Positions 23,831-39,054 of a DNA stretch of 64,000 bases are shown here, piece after piece. Position 1 is the stretch's first letter. Each line of letters starts with the position of its first letter. This DNA is from Sipunculus nudus. Its lineage: Eukaryota > Annelida > Sipuncula > Golfingiida > Sipunculidae. Under the pieces are notes generated by a model. The model was given only the letters and a program-made list of their open reading frames with translations, was not told the DNA's origin and made no database searches. The position numbers were made by a program, and so were the translations under genes. The DNA is taken from contig CM049318.1 in the NCBI GenBank assembly GCA_026874595.1, positions 48,092,456 through 48,156,455 on the forward strand, in the 5' to 3' direction.

Positions 23831-26800
23831 ATGGCAGTAAAAGAACCAAAAGGTAACAATAAACCAATGGCAGTTAAAGAACCGACAGGTATACAATAAA
23901 TCGATGGCAGAAAAAGAGCCAAAAGGTAACAATAAACTAATGGCAGTTAAAGAACCGACAGGTATACAAAAAATCGATGGCAGTTAAAGAACCGACAGGA
24001 ATACAAAAAATCAATGGCAGAAAAAGAACCAAAAGGTAACAATAAACCAATGGCAGTTAAAGAACCAAAAGGTAACAATAAACTAATGGCAGTTAAAGAA
24101 CCGACAGGTATACAAAAAATCAATGGCTGAAAAAGAACCAAAAGGTAACAATAAACCAATGGCAGTTAAGGAACCAAAAGGTAACAATAAACTAATGGCA
24201 GTTAAAGAACCGACAGGTATACAAAAAATCAATGGCATAAAAAGAACCAAAAGGTAACAATAAACCAATGGCAGTTAAAGAACCAAAAGGTAACAATAAA
24301 CAAATGGCAGTTAAAGAACCGACAGGTATACAAAAAATCGATGGCAGTTAAAGAACCGACAGGTATACAATAAATCGATGGCAGAAAAAGAACCAAAAGG
24401 TAACAATAAACAAATGGCCGTTAAAGAACCGACAGGTATACAAAAAATCGATGGCAGAAAAAGAGCCAAAAGGTAACAATAAACCAATGGCAGTTAAAGA
24501 ACCAAAAGGTAACAATAAACTAATGGCAGTTAAAGAACCGACAGGTATACAATAAATCGATGGCAGAATAAGAACCAAAAGGTAACAATAAACCAATGAC
24601 CGTTAAAGCACCAAAAGGTAACAATAAACTAATGGCAGTAAAAGAACCGACAGGTATACAATAAATCGATGGCAGAAAAAGAACCAAAAGTTAACAATAA
24701 ACCAATGGGAGTTAAAGGACCGACAGGTATACAATAAATCGATGGCAGAAAAAGAGCCGAAAGGTAACAATAAACCAATGACAGTTAAAGAACCAAAGGG
24801 TAACAATAAACTAATGGCAGTGAAAGAACCGACAGGTATACAAAAAATCGATGGCAGAAAAAGAAACAAAGGTAACAATAAACCAGTGGCAGTTAAAGAA
24901 CCAAAAGGTAACAATAAACCAATGGCAGTTAAAGGACCGACAGGTATACAATAAATCGATGGCAGAAAAATAGCCAAAAGGTAACGATAAACCAATGGCA
25001 GTTAAAGAACCAAAAGGTAACAATAAACTAATGGCAGTTAAAGAACCGACAGGTATACAATAAATCGATGGCAGAAAAAGAGCCAAAAGGTAACAATATA
25101 CCAATGGCAGTTAAAGAACCAAAAGGTAACAATAAACTAATGGCAGTTAAAGAACCGACAGGTATACAATAAATCGATGGCAGAAAAAGAGCCAAAAGGT
25201 AACAATAAACCAATGGCAGTTAAAGAACCAAAAGGTAACAATAAACCAATGGCAGTTAAAGAACCGACAGGTATACAATAAATCGATGGCAGAAAAAGAA
25301 CCAAAAGGTAACAATAAACCAATGGCAGTTAAAGAACCAAAAGGTAACAATAAACTAATGGCAGTTAAAGAACCGACAGGTATACAATAAATCAATGGCA
25401 GAAAAAGAGCCAAAAGGTAACAATAAACCAATGGCAGTTAAAGAACCAAAAGGTAACAATAAACCAGTGGCAGTTAAAGAACCAAAAGGTAACAATAAAC
25501 CAATGGCAGTTAAAGGACCGACAGGTATACAATAAATCGATGGCAGAAAAATAGCCAAAAGGTAACGATAAACCAATGGCAGTTAAAGAACCAAAAGGTA
25601 ACAATAAACTAATGGCAGTTAAAGAACCGACAGGTATACAATAAATCGATGGCAGAAAAAGAGCCAAAAGGTAACAATATACCAATGGCAGTTAAAGAAC
25701 CAAAAGGTAACAATAAACTAATGGCAGTTAAAGAACCGACAGGTATACAATAAATCGATGGCAGAAAAAGAGCCAAAAGGTAACAATAAACCAATGGCAG
25801 TTAAAGAACCAAAAGGTAACAATAAACCAATGGCAGTTAAAGAACCGACAGGTATACAATAAATCGATGGCAGAAAAAGAACCAAAAGGTAACAATAAAC
25901 CAATGGCAGTTAAAGAACCAAAAGGTAACAATAAACTAATGGCAGTTAAAGAACCGACAGGTATACAATAAATCAATGGCAGAAAAAGAGCCAAAAGGTA
26001 ACAATAAACCAATGGCAGTTAAAGAACCAAAAGGTAACAATAAACTAATGGCAGTTAAAGAACCGACAGGTATACAATAAATTGATGGCAGAAAAAGAGC
26101 GAAAAGGTAACAATAAACCAATGGCAGTTAAAGAACCAAAAGGTAACAATAAACTAATGGCAGTTAAAGAACCGACAGGTATACAATAAATCGATGGCAG
26201 AAAAAGAACCAAAAGGTAACAATAAACTAATGGCAGTTAAAGAACCGACAGGTATACAAAAAATCGATGGCAGAAAAAGAAACAAAGGTAACAATAAACC
26301 AATGGCAGTTAAAGAACCGACAGGTAACAATAAACCAATGGCAGTTAAAGAACCGACAGGTATACAATAAATCGATGGCAGAAAAAGAGCCAAAAGGTAA
26401 CAATAAACCAATGGCCGTTAAAGAACCGACAGGTATACAAAAAATTGATGGCAGAAAAAGAGCCAAAAGGTAACAATAAACCAATGGCCGTTAAAGAACC
26501 GACAGGTATACAAAAAATCGATGGCAGAAAAAGAGCCAAAAGGTAACAATAAACCATTGGCCGTTAAAGAACCGACAGGTATACAAAAAATCGATGGCAG
26601 AAAAAGAACCAAAGGTAACAATAAACCAATGGCAGTTGAAGAACCGACAGGTATACAAAAAATCAATGGCAGAAAAAGAACCAAAAGGTAACAATAAACC
26701 AATGGCAGTTAAAGAACCGACAGGTATACAAAAAATCAATGGCAGAAAAAGAGACAAAAGGTAACAATAAACCAATGGCCGTTAAAGAACCGACAGGTAT

Positions 26801-28480
26801 ACAATAAATCGATGGCAGAAAAAGAGCCAAAAGGTAACAATAAACCAATGGCAGTTAAAGAACCGACAGGTATACAATAAATCGATGGCAGAAAAAGAAC
26901 CAAAAGGTAACAATAAACCAATGGCCGTTAAAGGACCGACAGGTATACAAAAAATCGATGGCAGAAAAAGAGCCAAAAGGTAACAATAAACCAATGGCCG
27001 TTAAAGGACCGACAGGTATACAAAAAATCGATGGCAGAAAAAGAGCCAAAAGGTAACAATAAACCAATGGCCGTTAAAGGACCGACAGGTATACAAAAAA
27101 TCGATGGCAGAAAAAGAGCCAAAAGGTAACAATAAACCAATGGCCGTTAAAGAACCGACAGGGATACAAAAAATCAATGGCAGAAAAAGAACCAAAAGGT
27201 AACAATAAACTAATGGCAGTTAAAGAACCGACAGGTATACAAAAAATCGATGGCAGAAAAAGAGCCAAAAGGTAACAATTAACCAATGGCCGTTAAAGGA
27301 CCGACAGGTATACAAAAGATCGATGGCAGAAAAAGAGCCAAAAGGTAACAATAAACCAATGGCCGTTAAAGGACCGACAGGTATACAAAAAATCGATGGC
27401 AGAAAAAGAGCCAAAAGGTAACAATAAACCAATGGCCGTTAAAGAACCGACAGGGATACAAAAAATCAATGGCAGTAAAAGAACCAAAAGGTAACAATAA
27501 ACTAATGGCAGTTAAAGAACCGACAGGTATACAAAAAATCGATGGCAGAAAAAGAACCAAAGGTAACAATAAACCAATGGCAGTTAAAGAACCGACAGGT
27601 ATACAAAAAATCAATGGCAGAAAAAGAACCAAAAAGTAACAATAAACCAATGGCAGTTAAAGAACCGACAGGTATACAAAAAATCGATGGCAGAAAAAGA
27701 GCCAAAAGGTAACAATAAACCAATGGCCGTTAAAGAAACGACAGGTATACAATAAATCGATGGCAGAAAAAGAGCCAAAAGGTAACAATAAACCAATGGC
27801 CGTTAAAGAACCGACAGGTATACAATAAATCGATGGCAGAAAAAGAACCAAAAGGTAACAATAAACTAATGGCAGTTAAAGAACCGACAGGTATACAAAA
27901 AATCAATGGCAGAAAAAGAGCCAAAAGGTAACAATAAACCAATGGCCGTTAAAGAACCGACAGGTATACAATAAGTCGATGGCAGAAAATAGCAAAAAGG
28001 TAACAATAAACCAATCGCAGTTAAAGAACCGACAGGTATACAATAAATCGATGGCAGAAAAAGAGCCAAAAGGTAAAAATATACCAATGGCAGTTAAAGA
28101 ACCGACAGGTATACAATAAATCGATGGCAGAAAAAGAACCAAAAGGTAACAATAAACTAATGGCCGTTAAAGAACCGACAGGTATACAAAAAATCAATGG
28201 CAGAAAAAGAACCAAAAGGTAACAATAAACCAATGGCAGTTAAAGAACCGACAGGTATACAAAAATCGATGGCAGAAAAAGAACCAAAGGTAACAATAAA
28301 CCAATGGCAGTTAAAGAACCGACAAGTAACAATAAACTAATGGCAGTGAAAGAACCGACAGGTATACAATAAATCGATGGCAGAAAAAGAACCAAAAGGT
28401 AACAATAAACAAATGGCCGTTAAAGAACTGACAGGTATACAAAAAATCGATGGCAGAAAAAGAGCCAAAAGGTAACAATA
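23831..28480 (+). repeat. 4,985-bp higher-order unit, copy 2
   Basis: Nearly identical to copy 1, including all trimer and dimer blocks. It carries a one-base deletion near 27,985 (GAAAATAGC for GAAAAAGAGC). The variant GAACTGACAGG at 28,425 corresponds to 23,441 in copy 1. Within about 80 bp the sequence switches to the pattern found near 24,490, which marks a recombination join. Confidence 0.85.
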
Positions 28481-31400
28481 AACCAATGGCAGTTAAAGAA
28501 CCAAAAGGTAACAATAAACTAATGGCAGTTAAAGAACCGACAGGTATACAATAAATCGATGGCAGAATAAGAACCAAAAGGTAACAATAAACCAATGACC
28601 GTTAAAGCACCAAAAGGTAACAATAAACTAATGGAAGTAAAAGAACCGACAGGTATACAATAAATCGATGGCAGAAAAAGAACCAAAAGTTAACAATAAA
28701 CCAATGGGAGTTAAAGGACCGACAGGTATACAATAAATCGATGGCAGAGAAAGAGCCAAAAGGTAACAATAAACCAATGACAGTTAAAGAACCAAAGGGT
28801 AACAATAAACTAATGGCAGTTAAAGAACCGACAGGTATACAAAAAATCGATGGCAGAAAAAGAAACAAAGGTAACAATAAACCAGTGGCAGTTAAAGAAC
28901 CAAAAGGTAACAATAAACCAATGGCAGTTAAAGGACCGACAGGTATACAATAAATCGATGGCAGAAAAATAGCAAAAAGGTAACGATAAACCAATGGCAG
29001 TTAAAGAACCAAAAGGTAACAATAAACTAATGGCAGTTAAAGAACCGACAGGTATACAATAAATCGATGGCAGAAAAAGAGCCAAAAGGTAACAATAAAC
29101 CAATGGCAGTTAAAGAACCAAAAGGTAACAATAAACTAATGGCAGTTAAAGAACCGACAGGTATACAATAAATCGATGGCAGAAAAAGAGCCAAAAGGTA
29201 ACAATAAACCAATGGCAGTTAAAGAACCAAAAGGTAACAATAAACCAATGGCAGTTAAAGAACCGACAGGTATACAATAAATCGATGGCAGAAAAAGAAC
29301 CAAAAGGTAACAATAAACCAATGGCAGTTAAAGAACCAAAAGGTAACAATACACTAATGGCAGTTAAAGAACCGACAGGTATACAATAAATCGATGGCAG
29401 AAAAAGAGCCAAAAGGTAACAATAAACCAATGGCAGTTAAAGAACCAAAAGGTAACAATAAACTAATGGCAGTTAAAGAACCGACAGGTATACAATAAAT
29501 TGATGGCAGAAAAAGAGCCAAAAGGTATCAATAAACCAATGGCAGTTAAAGAACCAAAAGCAAACAATAAACTAATGGCAGTTAAAGAACCGACAGGTAT
29601 ACAATAAATCGATGGCAGAAAAAGAACCAAAAGGTAACAATAAACTAATGGCAGTTAAAGAACCGACAGGTATACAAAAAATCGATGGCAGAAAAAGAAA
29701 CAAAGGTAACAATAAACCAATGGCAGTTAAAGAACCGACAGGTAACAATAAACCAATGGCAGTTAAAGAACCGACAGGTATACAATAAATCGATGGCAGA
29801 AAAAGAGCCAAAAGGTAACAATAAACCAATGGCCGTTAAAGAACCGACAGGTATACAAAAAATCGATGGCAGAAAAAGAGCCAAAAGGTAACAATAAACC
29901 ATTGGCCGTTAAAGAACCGACAGGTATACAAAAAATCGATGGCAGAAAAAGAACCAAAGGTAACAATAAACCAATGGCAGTTGAAGAACCGACAGGTATA
30001 CAAAAAATCAATGGCAGAAAAAGAACCAAAAGGTAACAATAAACCAATGGCAGTTAAAGAACCGACAGGTATACAAAAAATCGATGGCAGAAAAAGAGAC
30101 AAAAGGTAACAATAAACCAATGGCCGTTAAAGAACCGACAGGTATACAATAAATCGATGGCAGAAAAAGAGCCAAAAGGTAACAATAAACCAATGGCAGT
30201 TAAAGAACCGACAGGTATACAATAAATCGATGGCAGAAAAAGAACCAAAAGGTAACAATAAACCAATGGCCGTTAAAGGACCGACAGGTATACAAAAAAT
30301 CGATGGCAGAAAAAGAGCCAAAAGGTAACAATAAACCAATGGCCGTTAAAGGACCGACAGGTATACAAAAAATCGATGGCAGAAAAAGAGCCAAAAGGTA
30401 ACAATAAACCAATGGCCGTTAAAGGACCGACAGGAATACAAAAAATCGATGGCAGAAAAAGAGCCAAAAGGTAACAATAAACCAATGGCCGTTAAAGAAC
30501 CGACAGGGATACAAAAAATCAATGGCAGAAAAAGAACCAAAAGGTAACAATAAACTAATGGCAGTTAAAGAACCGACAGGTATACAAAAAATCGATGGCA
30601 GAAAAAGAGCCAAAAGGTAACAATTAACCAATGGCCGTTAAAGGACCGACAGGTGTACAAAAGATCGATGGCAGAAAAAGAGCCAAAAGGTAACAATAAA
30701 CCAATGGCCGTTAAAGGACCGACAGGTATACAAAAAATCGATGGCAGAAAAAGAGCCAAAAGGTAACAATAAACCAATGGCCGTTAAAGAACCGACAGGG
30801 ATACAAAAAATCAATGGCAGTAAAAGAACCAAAAGGTAACAATAAACTAATGGCAGTTAAAGAACCGACAGGTATACAAAAAATCGATGGCAGAAAAAGA
30901 ACCAAAGGTAACAATAAACCAATGGCAGTTAAAGAACCGACAGGTATACAAAAAATCAATGGCAGAAAAAGAACCAAAAGGTAACAATAAACCAATGGCA
31001 GTTAAAGAACCGACAGGTATACAAAAAATCGATGGCAGAAAAAGAGCCAAAAGGTAACAATAAACCAATGGCCGTTAAAGAACCGACAGGTATACAATAA
31101 ATCGATGGCAGAAAAAGAGCCAAAAGGTAACAATAAACCAATGGCCGTTAAAGAACCGACAGGTATACAATAAATCGATGGCAGAAAAAGAACCAAAAGG
31201 TAACAATAAACTAATGGCAGTTAAAGAACCGACAGGTATACAAAAAATCAATGGCAGAAAAAGAGCCAAAAGGTAACAATAAACCAATGGCCGTTAAAGA
31301 ACCGACAGGTATACAATAAGTCGATGGCAGAAAAAGAGCAAAAGGTAACAATAAACCAATCGCAGTTAAAGAACCGACAGGTATACAATAAATCGATGGC

Positions 31401-31760
31401 AGAAAAAGAGCCAAAAGGTAAAAATATACCAATGGCAGTTAAAGAACCGACAGGTATACAATAAATCGATGGCAGAAAAAGAACCAAAAGGTAACAATAA
31501 ACTAATGGCCGTTAAAGAACCGACAGGTATACAAAAAATCAATGGCAGAAAAAGAACCAAAAGGTAACAATAAACCAATGGCAGTTAAAGAACCGACAGG
31601 TATACAAAAATCGATGGCAGAAAAAGAACCAAAGGTAACAATAAACCAATGGCAGTTAAAGAACCGACAAGTAACAATAAACTAATGGCAGTGAAAGAAC
31701 CGACAGGTATACAATAAATCGATGGCAGAAAAAGAACCAAAAGGTAACAATAAACAAATG
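28481..31760 (+). repeat. 4,985-bp higher-order unit, copy 3 (internally deleted)
   Basis: Aligned to copy 2 at an offset of 3,999 bp up to about 29,430. The offset becomes 3,418 after a 581-bp loss of trimers, then 3,345 after the loss of one 73-bp dimer. It ends near 31,760 where the pattern changes. The deletion sizes are whole numbers of monomers, as unequal exchange in register would produce. Confidence 0.8.
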
Positions 31761-32489
31761 GCCGTTAAAGAACCGACAGGTATACAATAAATCGATGGCA
31801 GAAAAAGAACCAAAAGGTAACAATAAACTAATGGCCGTTAAAGAACCGACAGGTATACAAAAAATCGATGGCAGAAAAAGAGCCAAAAGGTAACAATTAA
31901 CCAATGGCCGTTAAAGAACCGACAGGTATACAAAAAATCGATGGCAGAAAAAGAGCCAAAAGGTAACAATAAACCAATGGCCGTTAAAGAACCGACAGGT
32001 ATACAAAAAATCGATGGCAGAAAAAGAACCAAAAGGTAACAATAAACCAATGGCAGTTAAAGAACCGACAGGTATACAATAAATGGATGGCAGAAAAAGA
32101 ACCAAAAGGTAACAATAAACCAATGGCAGTTAAAGAACCGACAGGTATACAAAAAATCGATGGCAGAAAAAGAGCCAAAAGGTAACAATTAACCAATGGC
32201 CGTTAAAGAACCGACAGGTATACAAAAAATCGATGGCAGAAAAAGAACCAAAAGGTAACAATAAACTAATGGCAGTTAAAAAACCGACAGGTATACAACA
32301 AATCGATGGCAGAAAAAGAACCAAAGGTAACAATAAACTAATGGCAGTTAAAGAACCGACAGGTATACAATAAATGGATGGCAGAAAAAGAACCAAAAGG
32401 TAACAATAAACCAATGGCAGTTAAAGAACCGACAGGTATACAAAAAATCGATGGCAGAAGAAGAGCCAAAAGGTAACAATAAACCAATG

Positions 32490-34700
32490 GCCGTTAAAGG
32501 ACCGACAGGGATACAAAAAATCGATGGCAGAAAAAGAGGCAAAAGGTAACAATAAACCAATGGCCGTTAAAGAACCGACAGGTATACAAAAAATCGATGG
32601 CAGAAAAAGAGCCAAAAGGTAACAATAAACCAATGGCCGTTAAAGAACCGACAGGTATACAAAAAATCGATGGCAGAAAAAGAAACAAAGGTAACAATAA
32701 ACCAATGGCAGTTAAAGAACCGACAGGTATACAAAAAATCGATGGCAGAAAAAGAACTAAAAAGTAACAATAAACCAATGGCAGTTAAAGAACCGACAGG
32801 TATACACAAATCGATGGCAGAAAAAGAGCCAAAAGGTAACAATAAACAAATGGCCGTTTAAGAACCGACAGGTAACAATAAACTAATGGCAGTTAAAGAA
32901 CCGACAGGTATACAATAAATCGATGGCAGAAAAAGAACCAAAAGGTTACAATAAACCAATGACCGTTAAAGAACCGACAGTTATACAAAAAATCAATGGC
33001 AGAAAAAGAACCAAAAGGTAACAATAAACCAATGGCAGTTAAAGAACCGACAGGTATACAATAAATCGATGGCAGAAAAAGAGCCAAAAGGTAACAATAA
33101 ACTAATGGCAGTTAAAGAACCGACAGGTATACAAAAAATCGATGGCAGTTAAAGAACCGACAGGTATACAGAAAATCAATGGCAGAAAAAGAACCAAAAG
33201 GTAACAATAAACCAATGGCAGTTAAAGAACCAAAAGGTAACAATAAACTAATGGCAGTTAAAGAACCGACAGGTATACAAAAAATCAATGGCAGAAAAAG
33301 AACCAAAAGGTAACAATAAACCAATGGCAGTTAAAGAACCAAAAGGTAACAATAAACTAATGGCAGTTAAAGAACCGACAGGTATACAAAAAATCAATGG
33401 CAGTTAAAGAACCAAAAGGTAACAATAAACCAATGGCAGTTAAAGAACCAAAAGGTAACAATAAACAAATGGCAGTTAAAGAACCGACAGGTATACAAAA
33501 AATCGATGGCAGTTAAAGAACCGACAGGTATACAAAAAATCAATGGCAGAAAAAGAACCAAAAGGTAACAATAAACCAATGGCAGTTAAAGAACCGACAG
33601 GTATACAAAAATCGATGGCAGAAAAAGAACCAAAGGTAACAATAAACCAATGGCAGTTAAAGGACCGACAGGGATACAAAAAATCGATGGCAGAAAAAGA
33701 GGCAAAAGGTAACAATAAACCAATGGCCGTTAAAGAACCGACAGGTATACAAAAAATCGATGGCAGAAAAAGAGCCAAAAGGTAACAATAAACCAATGGC
33801 CGTTAAAGAACCGACAGGTATACAAAAAATCGATGGCAGAAAAAGAGCCAAAAGGTAACAATAAACCAGTGGCCGTTAAAGAACCGACAGGTATACAAAA
33901 AATCGATGGCAGAAAAAGAAACAAAGGTAACAATAAACCAATGGCAGTTAAAGAACCGACAGGTATACAAAAAATCGATGGCAGAAAAAGAACTAAAAAG
34001 TAACAATAAACCAATGGCAGTTAAAGAACCGACAGGTATACACAAATCGATGGCAGAAAAAGAGCCAAAAGGTAACAATAAACAAATGGCCGTTTAAGAA
34101 CCGACAGGTAACAATAAACTAATGGCAGTTAAAGAACCGACAGGTATATAATAAATCGATGGCAGAAAAAGAACCAAAATGTTACAATAAACCAATGACC
34201 GTTAAAGAACCGACAGGTATAAAAAAAATCAATGGCAGAAAAAGAACCAAAAGGTAACAATAAACCAATGGCAGTTAAAGAACCGACAGGTATACAATAA
34301 ATCGATGGCAGAAAAAGAGCCAAAAGGTAACAGTAAACTAATGGCAGTTAAAGAACCGACAGGTATACAAAAAATCGATGGCAGTTAAAGAACCGACAGG
34401 TATACAGAAAATAAATGGCAGAAAAAGAACCAAAAGGTAACAATAAACCAATGGCAGTTAAAGAACCAAAAGGTAACAATAAACTAATGGCAGTTAAAGA
34501 ACCGACAGGTATACAAAAAATCAATGGCAGAAAAAGAACCAAAAGGTAACAATAAACCAATGGCTGTTAAAGAACCAAAAGGTAACAATAAACTAATGGC
34601 AGTTAAAGAACCGACAGGTATACAAAAAATCAATGGCATAAAAAGAACCAAAAGGTAACAATAAACCAATGGCAGTTAAAGAACCAAAAGGTAACAATAA
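32490..34700 (+). repeat. 1,236-bp offset duplication in the satellite
   Basis: Two blocks starting near 32,500 and 33,736 correspond monomer by monomer at a constant 1,236-bp offset. Both contain AGAACTAAAAAG, GTATACACAAATCG and GGCCGTTTAAGAACC. The same marker cluster occurs at 15.05, 18.65, 47.3, 49.6 and 59.4 kb. Confidence 0.8.
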
Positions 34701-37700
34701 ACAAATGGCAGTTAAAGAACCGACAGGTATACAAAAAATCAATGGCAGAAAAAGAACCAAAAGGTAACAATAAACCAATGGCAGTTAAAGAACCGACAGG
34801 TATACAAAAATCGATGGCAGAAAAAGAACCAAAGGTATACAATAAACCAATGGCAGTTAAAGAACCGACAGGAAACAATAAACTAATGGCAGTGAAAGAA
34901 CCGACAGGTATACAATAAATCGATGGCAGAAAAATAACCAAAAGGTAACAATAAACCAATGGCAGTTAAAGAACCAAAAGGTAACAATAAACTAATGGCA
35001 GTTAAAGAACCGACAGGTATACAAAAAATCAATGGCAGAAAAAGAGCCAAAAGGTAACAATAAACCAATGGCAGTTAAAGAACCGACAGGTATACAAAAA
35101 TAGATGGCAGAAAAAGAGCCAAAAGGTAACAATAAACAAATGGCCGTTAAAGAACCGACAGGTATACAAAAAATCGATGGCAGAAAAAGAGCCAAAAGGT
35201 AACAATAAACCAATGGCAGTTAAAGAACCAAAAGGTAACAATAAACTAATGGCAGTTAAAGAACCGACAGGTATACAATAAATCGATGGCAGAATAAGAA
35301 CCAAAAGGTAACAATAAACCAATGACCGTTAAAGCACCAAAAGGTAACAATAAACTAATGGCAGTAAAAGAACCGACAGGTATACAATAAATCGATGGCA
35401 GAAAAAGAACCAACAGTTAACAATAAACCAATGGGAGTTAAAGGACCGACAGGTATACAATAAATCGATGGCAGAAAAAGAGCCAAAAGGTAACAATAAA
35501 CCAATGGCAGTTAAAGAACCAAAAGGTAACAATAAACTAATGGCAGTTAAAGAACCGACAGGTATACAAAAAATCGATGGCAGAAAAAGAAACAAAGGTA
35601 ACAATAAACCAATGGCAGTTAAAGAACCAAAAGGTAACAATAAACCAATGGCAGTTAAAGGACCGACAGGTATACAATAAATCGATGGCAGAAAAATAAC
35701 CAAAAGGTAACGATAAACCAATGGCAGTTAAAGAACCAAAAGGTAACAATAAACTAATGGCAGTTAAAGAACCGACAGGTATACAATAAATCGATGGCAG
35801 AAAAAGAGCCAAAAGGTAACAATAAACCAATGGCAGTTAAAGAACCAAAAGGTAACAATAAACTAATGGCAGTTAAAGAACCGACAGGTATACAATAAAT
35901 CGATGGCAGAAAAAGAGCCAAAAGGTAACAATAAACCAATGGCAGTTAAAGAACCAAAAGGTAACAATAAACCAATGGCAGTTAAAGAACCGACAGGTAT
36001 ACAATAAATCGATGGCAGAAAAAGAACCAAAAGGTAACAATAAACCAATGGCAGTTAAAGAACCAAAAGGTAACAATAAACTAATGGCAGTTAAAGAACC
36101 GACAGGTATACAATAAATCGATGGCAGAAAAAGAGCCAAAAGGTAACAATAAACCAATGGCAGTTAAAGAACCAAAAGGTAACAATAAACTAATGGCAGT
36201 TAAAGAACCGACAGGTATACAATAAATTGATGGCAGAAAAAGAGCCAAAAGGTAACAATAAACCAATGGCAGTTAAAGAACCAAAAGGTAACAATAAACT
36301 AATGGCAGTTAAAGAACCGACAGGTATACAATAAATCGATGGCAGAAAAAGAACCAAAAGGTAACAATAAACTAATGGCAGTTAAAGAACCGACAGGTAT
36401 ACAAAAAATCAATGGCAGAAAAAGAACCAAAAGGTAACAATAAACCAATGGCAGTTAAAGAACCGACAGGTATACAAAAATCGATGGCAGAAAAAGAGCC
36501 AAAAGGTAACAATAAACAAATGGCCGTTAAAGAACCGACAGGTATACAAAAAATCAATGGCAGAAAAAGAGCCAAAAGGTAACAATAAACCAATGGCAGT
36601 TAAAGAACCGAAAGGTAACAATAAACTAATGGCAGTTAAAGAACCGACAGGTAACAATAAACTAATGGCAATTAAAGAACCGACAGGTATACAATAAATC
36701 GATGGCAGAAAAAGAACCAAAAGGTAACAATAAACCAATGGCAGTTAAAGAACCAAAAGGTAACAATAAACTAATGGCAGTTAAAGAACCATAAGGTAAC
36801 AATAAACTAATGGCAGTTAAAGAACCGACAGGTATACAATAAATCGATGGCAGAAAAAGAACCAAAAGGTAACAATAAACTAATGGCAGTTAAAGAACCA
36901 AAAGGTAACAATAAATCGATGGCAGAAAAAGAACCAAAAGGTAACAATAAACTAATGGCAGTTAAAGAACCAAAAGGTATACAAAAAATCAATGGCAGAA
37001 AAAGAACCAAAAGGTAACAATAAACCAATGGCAGTTAAAGAACCAAAAGGTTACAATAAACTAATGGCAGTTAAAGAACCGACAGGTATACAAAAAATCA
37101 ATGGCAGAAAAAGAACCAAAACTAACAATAAACCAATGGCAGTTAAAGAACCAAAAGGTAACAATAAACTAATGGCAGTTAAAGAACCGACAGGTATACA
37201 ATAAATCGATGGCAGAAAAAGAACCAAAAGGTAACAATAAACTAATGGCAGTTAAAGAACCGACAGGTATACAAAAAATCGATGGCAGTTAAAGAACCGA
37301 CAGGTATACAAAAAATCAATGGCAGAAAAAGAACCAAAAGGTAACAATAAACCAATGGCAGTTAAAGAACCGACAGGTATACAAAAATCGATGGCAGAAA
37401 AAGAACCAAAGGTAACAATAAACCAATGGCAGTTAAAGAACCAAAAGGTAACAATAAACTAATGGCAGTAAAAGAACCAAAAGGTATACAAAAAATCAAT
37501 GGCAGAAAAAGAACCAAAAGGTAACAATAAACCAATGGCAGTTAAAGACCCGACAGGTATACAAAAATCGATAGCAGAAAAAGAGCCAAAAGGTAACAAT
37601 AAACCAATGGCAGTTAAAGAACCAAAAGGTAACAATAAACTAATGGCAGTTAAAGAACCGACAGGTATACAATAAATCGATGGCAGAATAAGAACCAAAA

Positions 37701-39050
37701 GGTAACAATGAACCAATGACCGTTAAAGAACCAAAAGGTAACAATAAACTAATGGCAGTAAAAGGACCGACAGGTATACAATAAATCGATGGCAGAAAAA
37801 GAACCAAAAGTTAACAATAAACCAATGGCAGTTAAAGGACCGACAGGTATACAATAAATCGATGGCAGAAAAAGAGCCAAAAGGTAACAATAAACCAATG
37901 GCAGTTAAAGAACCAAAAGGTAACAATAAACTAATGGCAGTTAAAGAACCGACACGTATACAAAAAATCGATGGCAGAAAAAAAAACAAGGGTAACAATA
38001 AACCAATGGCAGTTAAAGAACCAAAAGGTAACAATAAACAAATGGCAATTAAAGGACCGACAGGTATACAATAAATCGATTGCAGAAAAATAGCCAAAAG
38101 GTAACGATAAACCAATGGCAGTTAAAGAACCAAAAGGTAACAATAAACTAATGGCAGTTAAAGAACCGACAGGTATACAATAAATCGATGGCAAAAAGGT
38201 CCAAAAGGTAACAATAAACCAATGGCAGTTAAAGAACCAAAAGGTAACAATAAACTAATGGTAGTTAAAGAACCGACAGGTATACAATAAATCGATGGCA
38301 GAAAAAGAGCCAAAAGGTAACAATAAACCAATGGCAGTTAAAGAACCAAAAGGTAACAATAAACTAATGGCAGTTAAAGAACCGACAGGTATACAATAAA
38401 TCGATGGCAGAAAAAGAACCAAAAGGTAACAATAAACCAATGGCAGTTAAAGAACCGACAGGTATACAAAAATCGATGGCAGAAAAAGAGCCAAAAGGTA
38501 ACAATAAACAAATGGCCGTTAAAGAACCGACAGGTATACAAAAAATCGATGGCAGAAAAAGAGCCAAAAGGTAACAATAAACCAATGGCAGTTAAAGAAC
38601 CAAAAGGTAACAATAAACTAATGGCAGTTAAAGAACCGACAGATAACAATAAACTAATGGCAGTTAAAGAACCGACAGGTATACAAAAAATCAATGGCAG
38701 AAAAAGAACCAAATCTGACAATAAACCAATGGCAGTTAAAGAACCGACAGGTATACAATAAATCGATGGCAGAAAAAGAGCCAAAAGGTAACAATAAACC
38801 AATGGCCGTTAAAGAACCGACAGGTATACAAAAAATCGATGGCAGAAAAAGAACCAAAAGGTAACAATAAACTAATGGCAGTTAAAGAACCAAAAGGTAA
38901 CAATAAACTAATGGCAGTTAAAGAACCAAAAGGTAACAATACACTAATGGCAGTTAAAGAACCGACAGGTATACAATAAATCGATGGCAGAAAAAGAACC
39001 AAAAGGTAACAATAAACTAATGGCAGTTAAAGAACCGACAGGTATACAAA
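34700..39050 (+). repeat. Mixed 109/145-bp trimer-tetramer domain
   Basis: AAB and AAAB units predominate, with frequent single-base-shortened B monomers (GTATACAAAAATCG). The variant ACCAATGGGAGTT recurs at 35,432, exactly 6,727 bp after the 28,705 copy, so this domain includes a further relative of the 4,985-bp unit. Confidence 0.7.
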
Positions 39051-39054
39051 AAAT

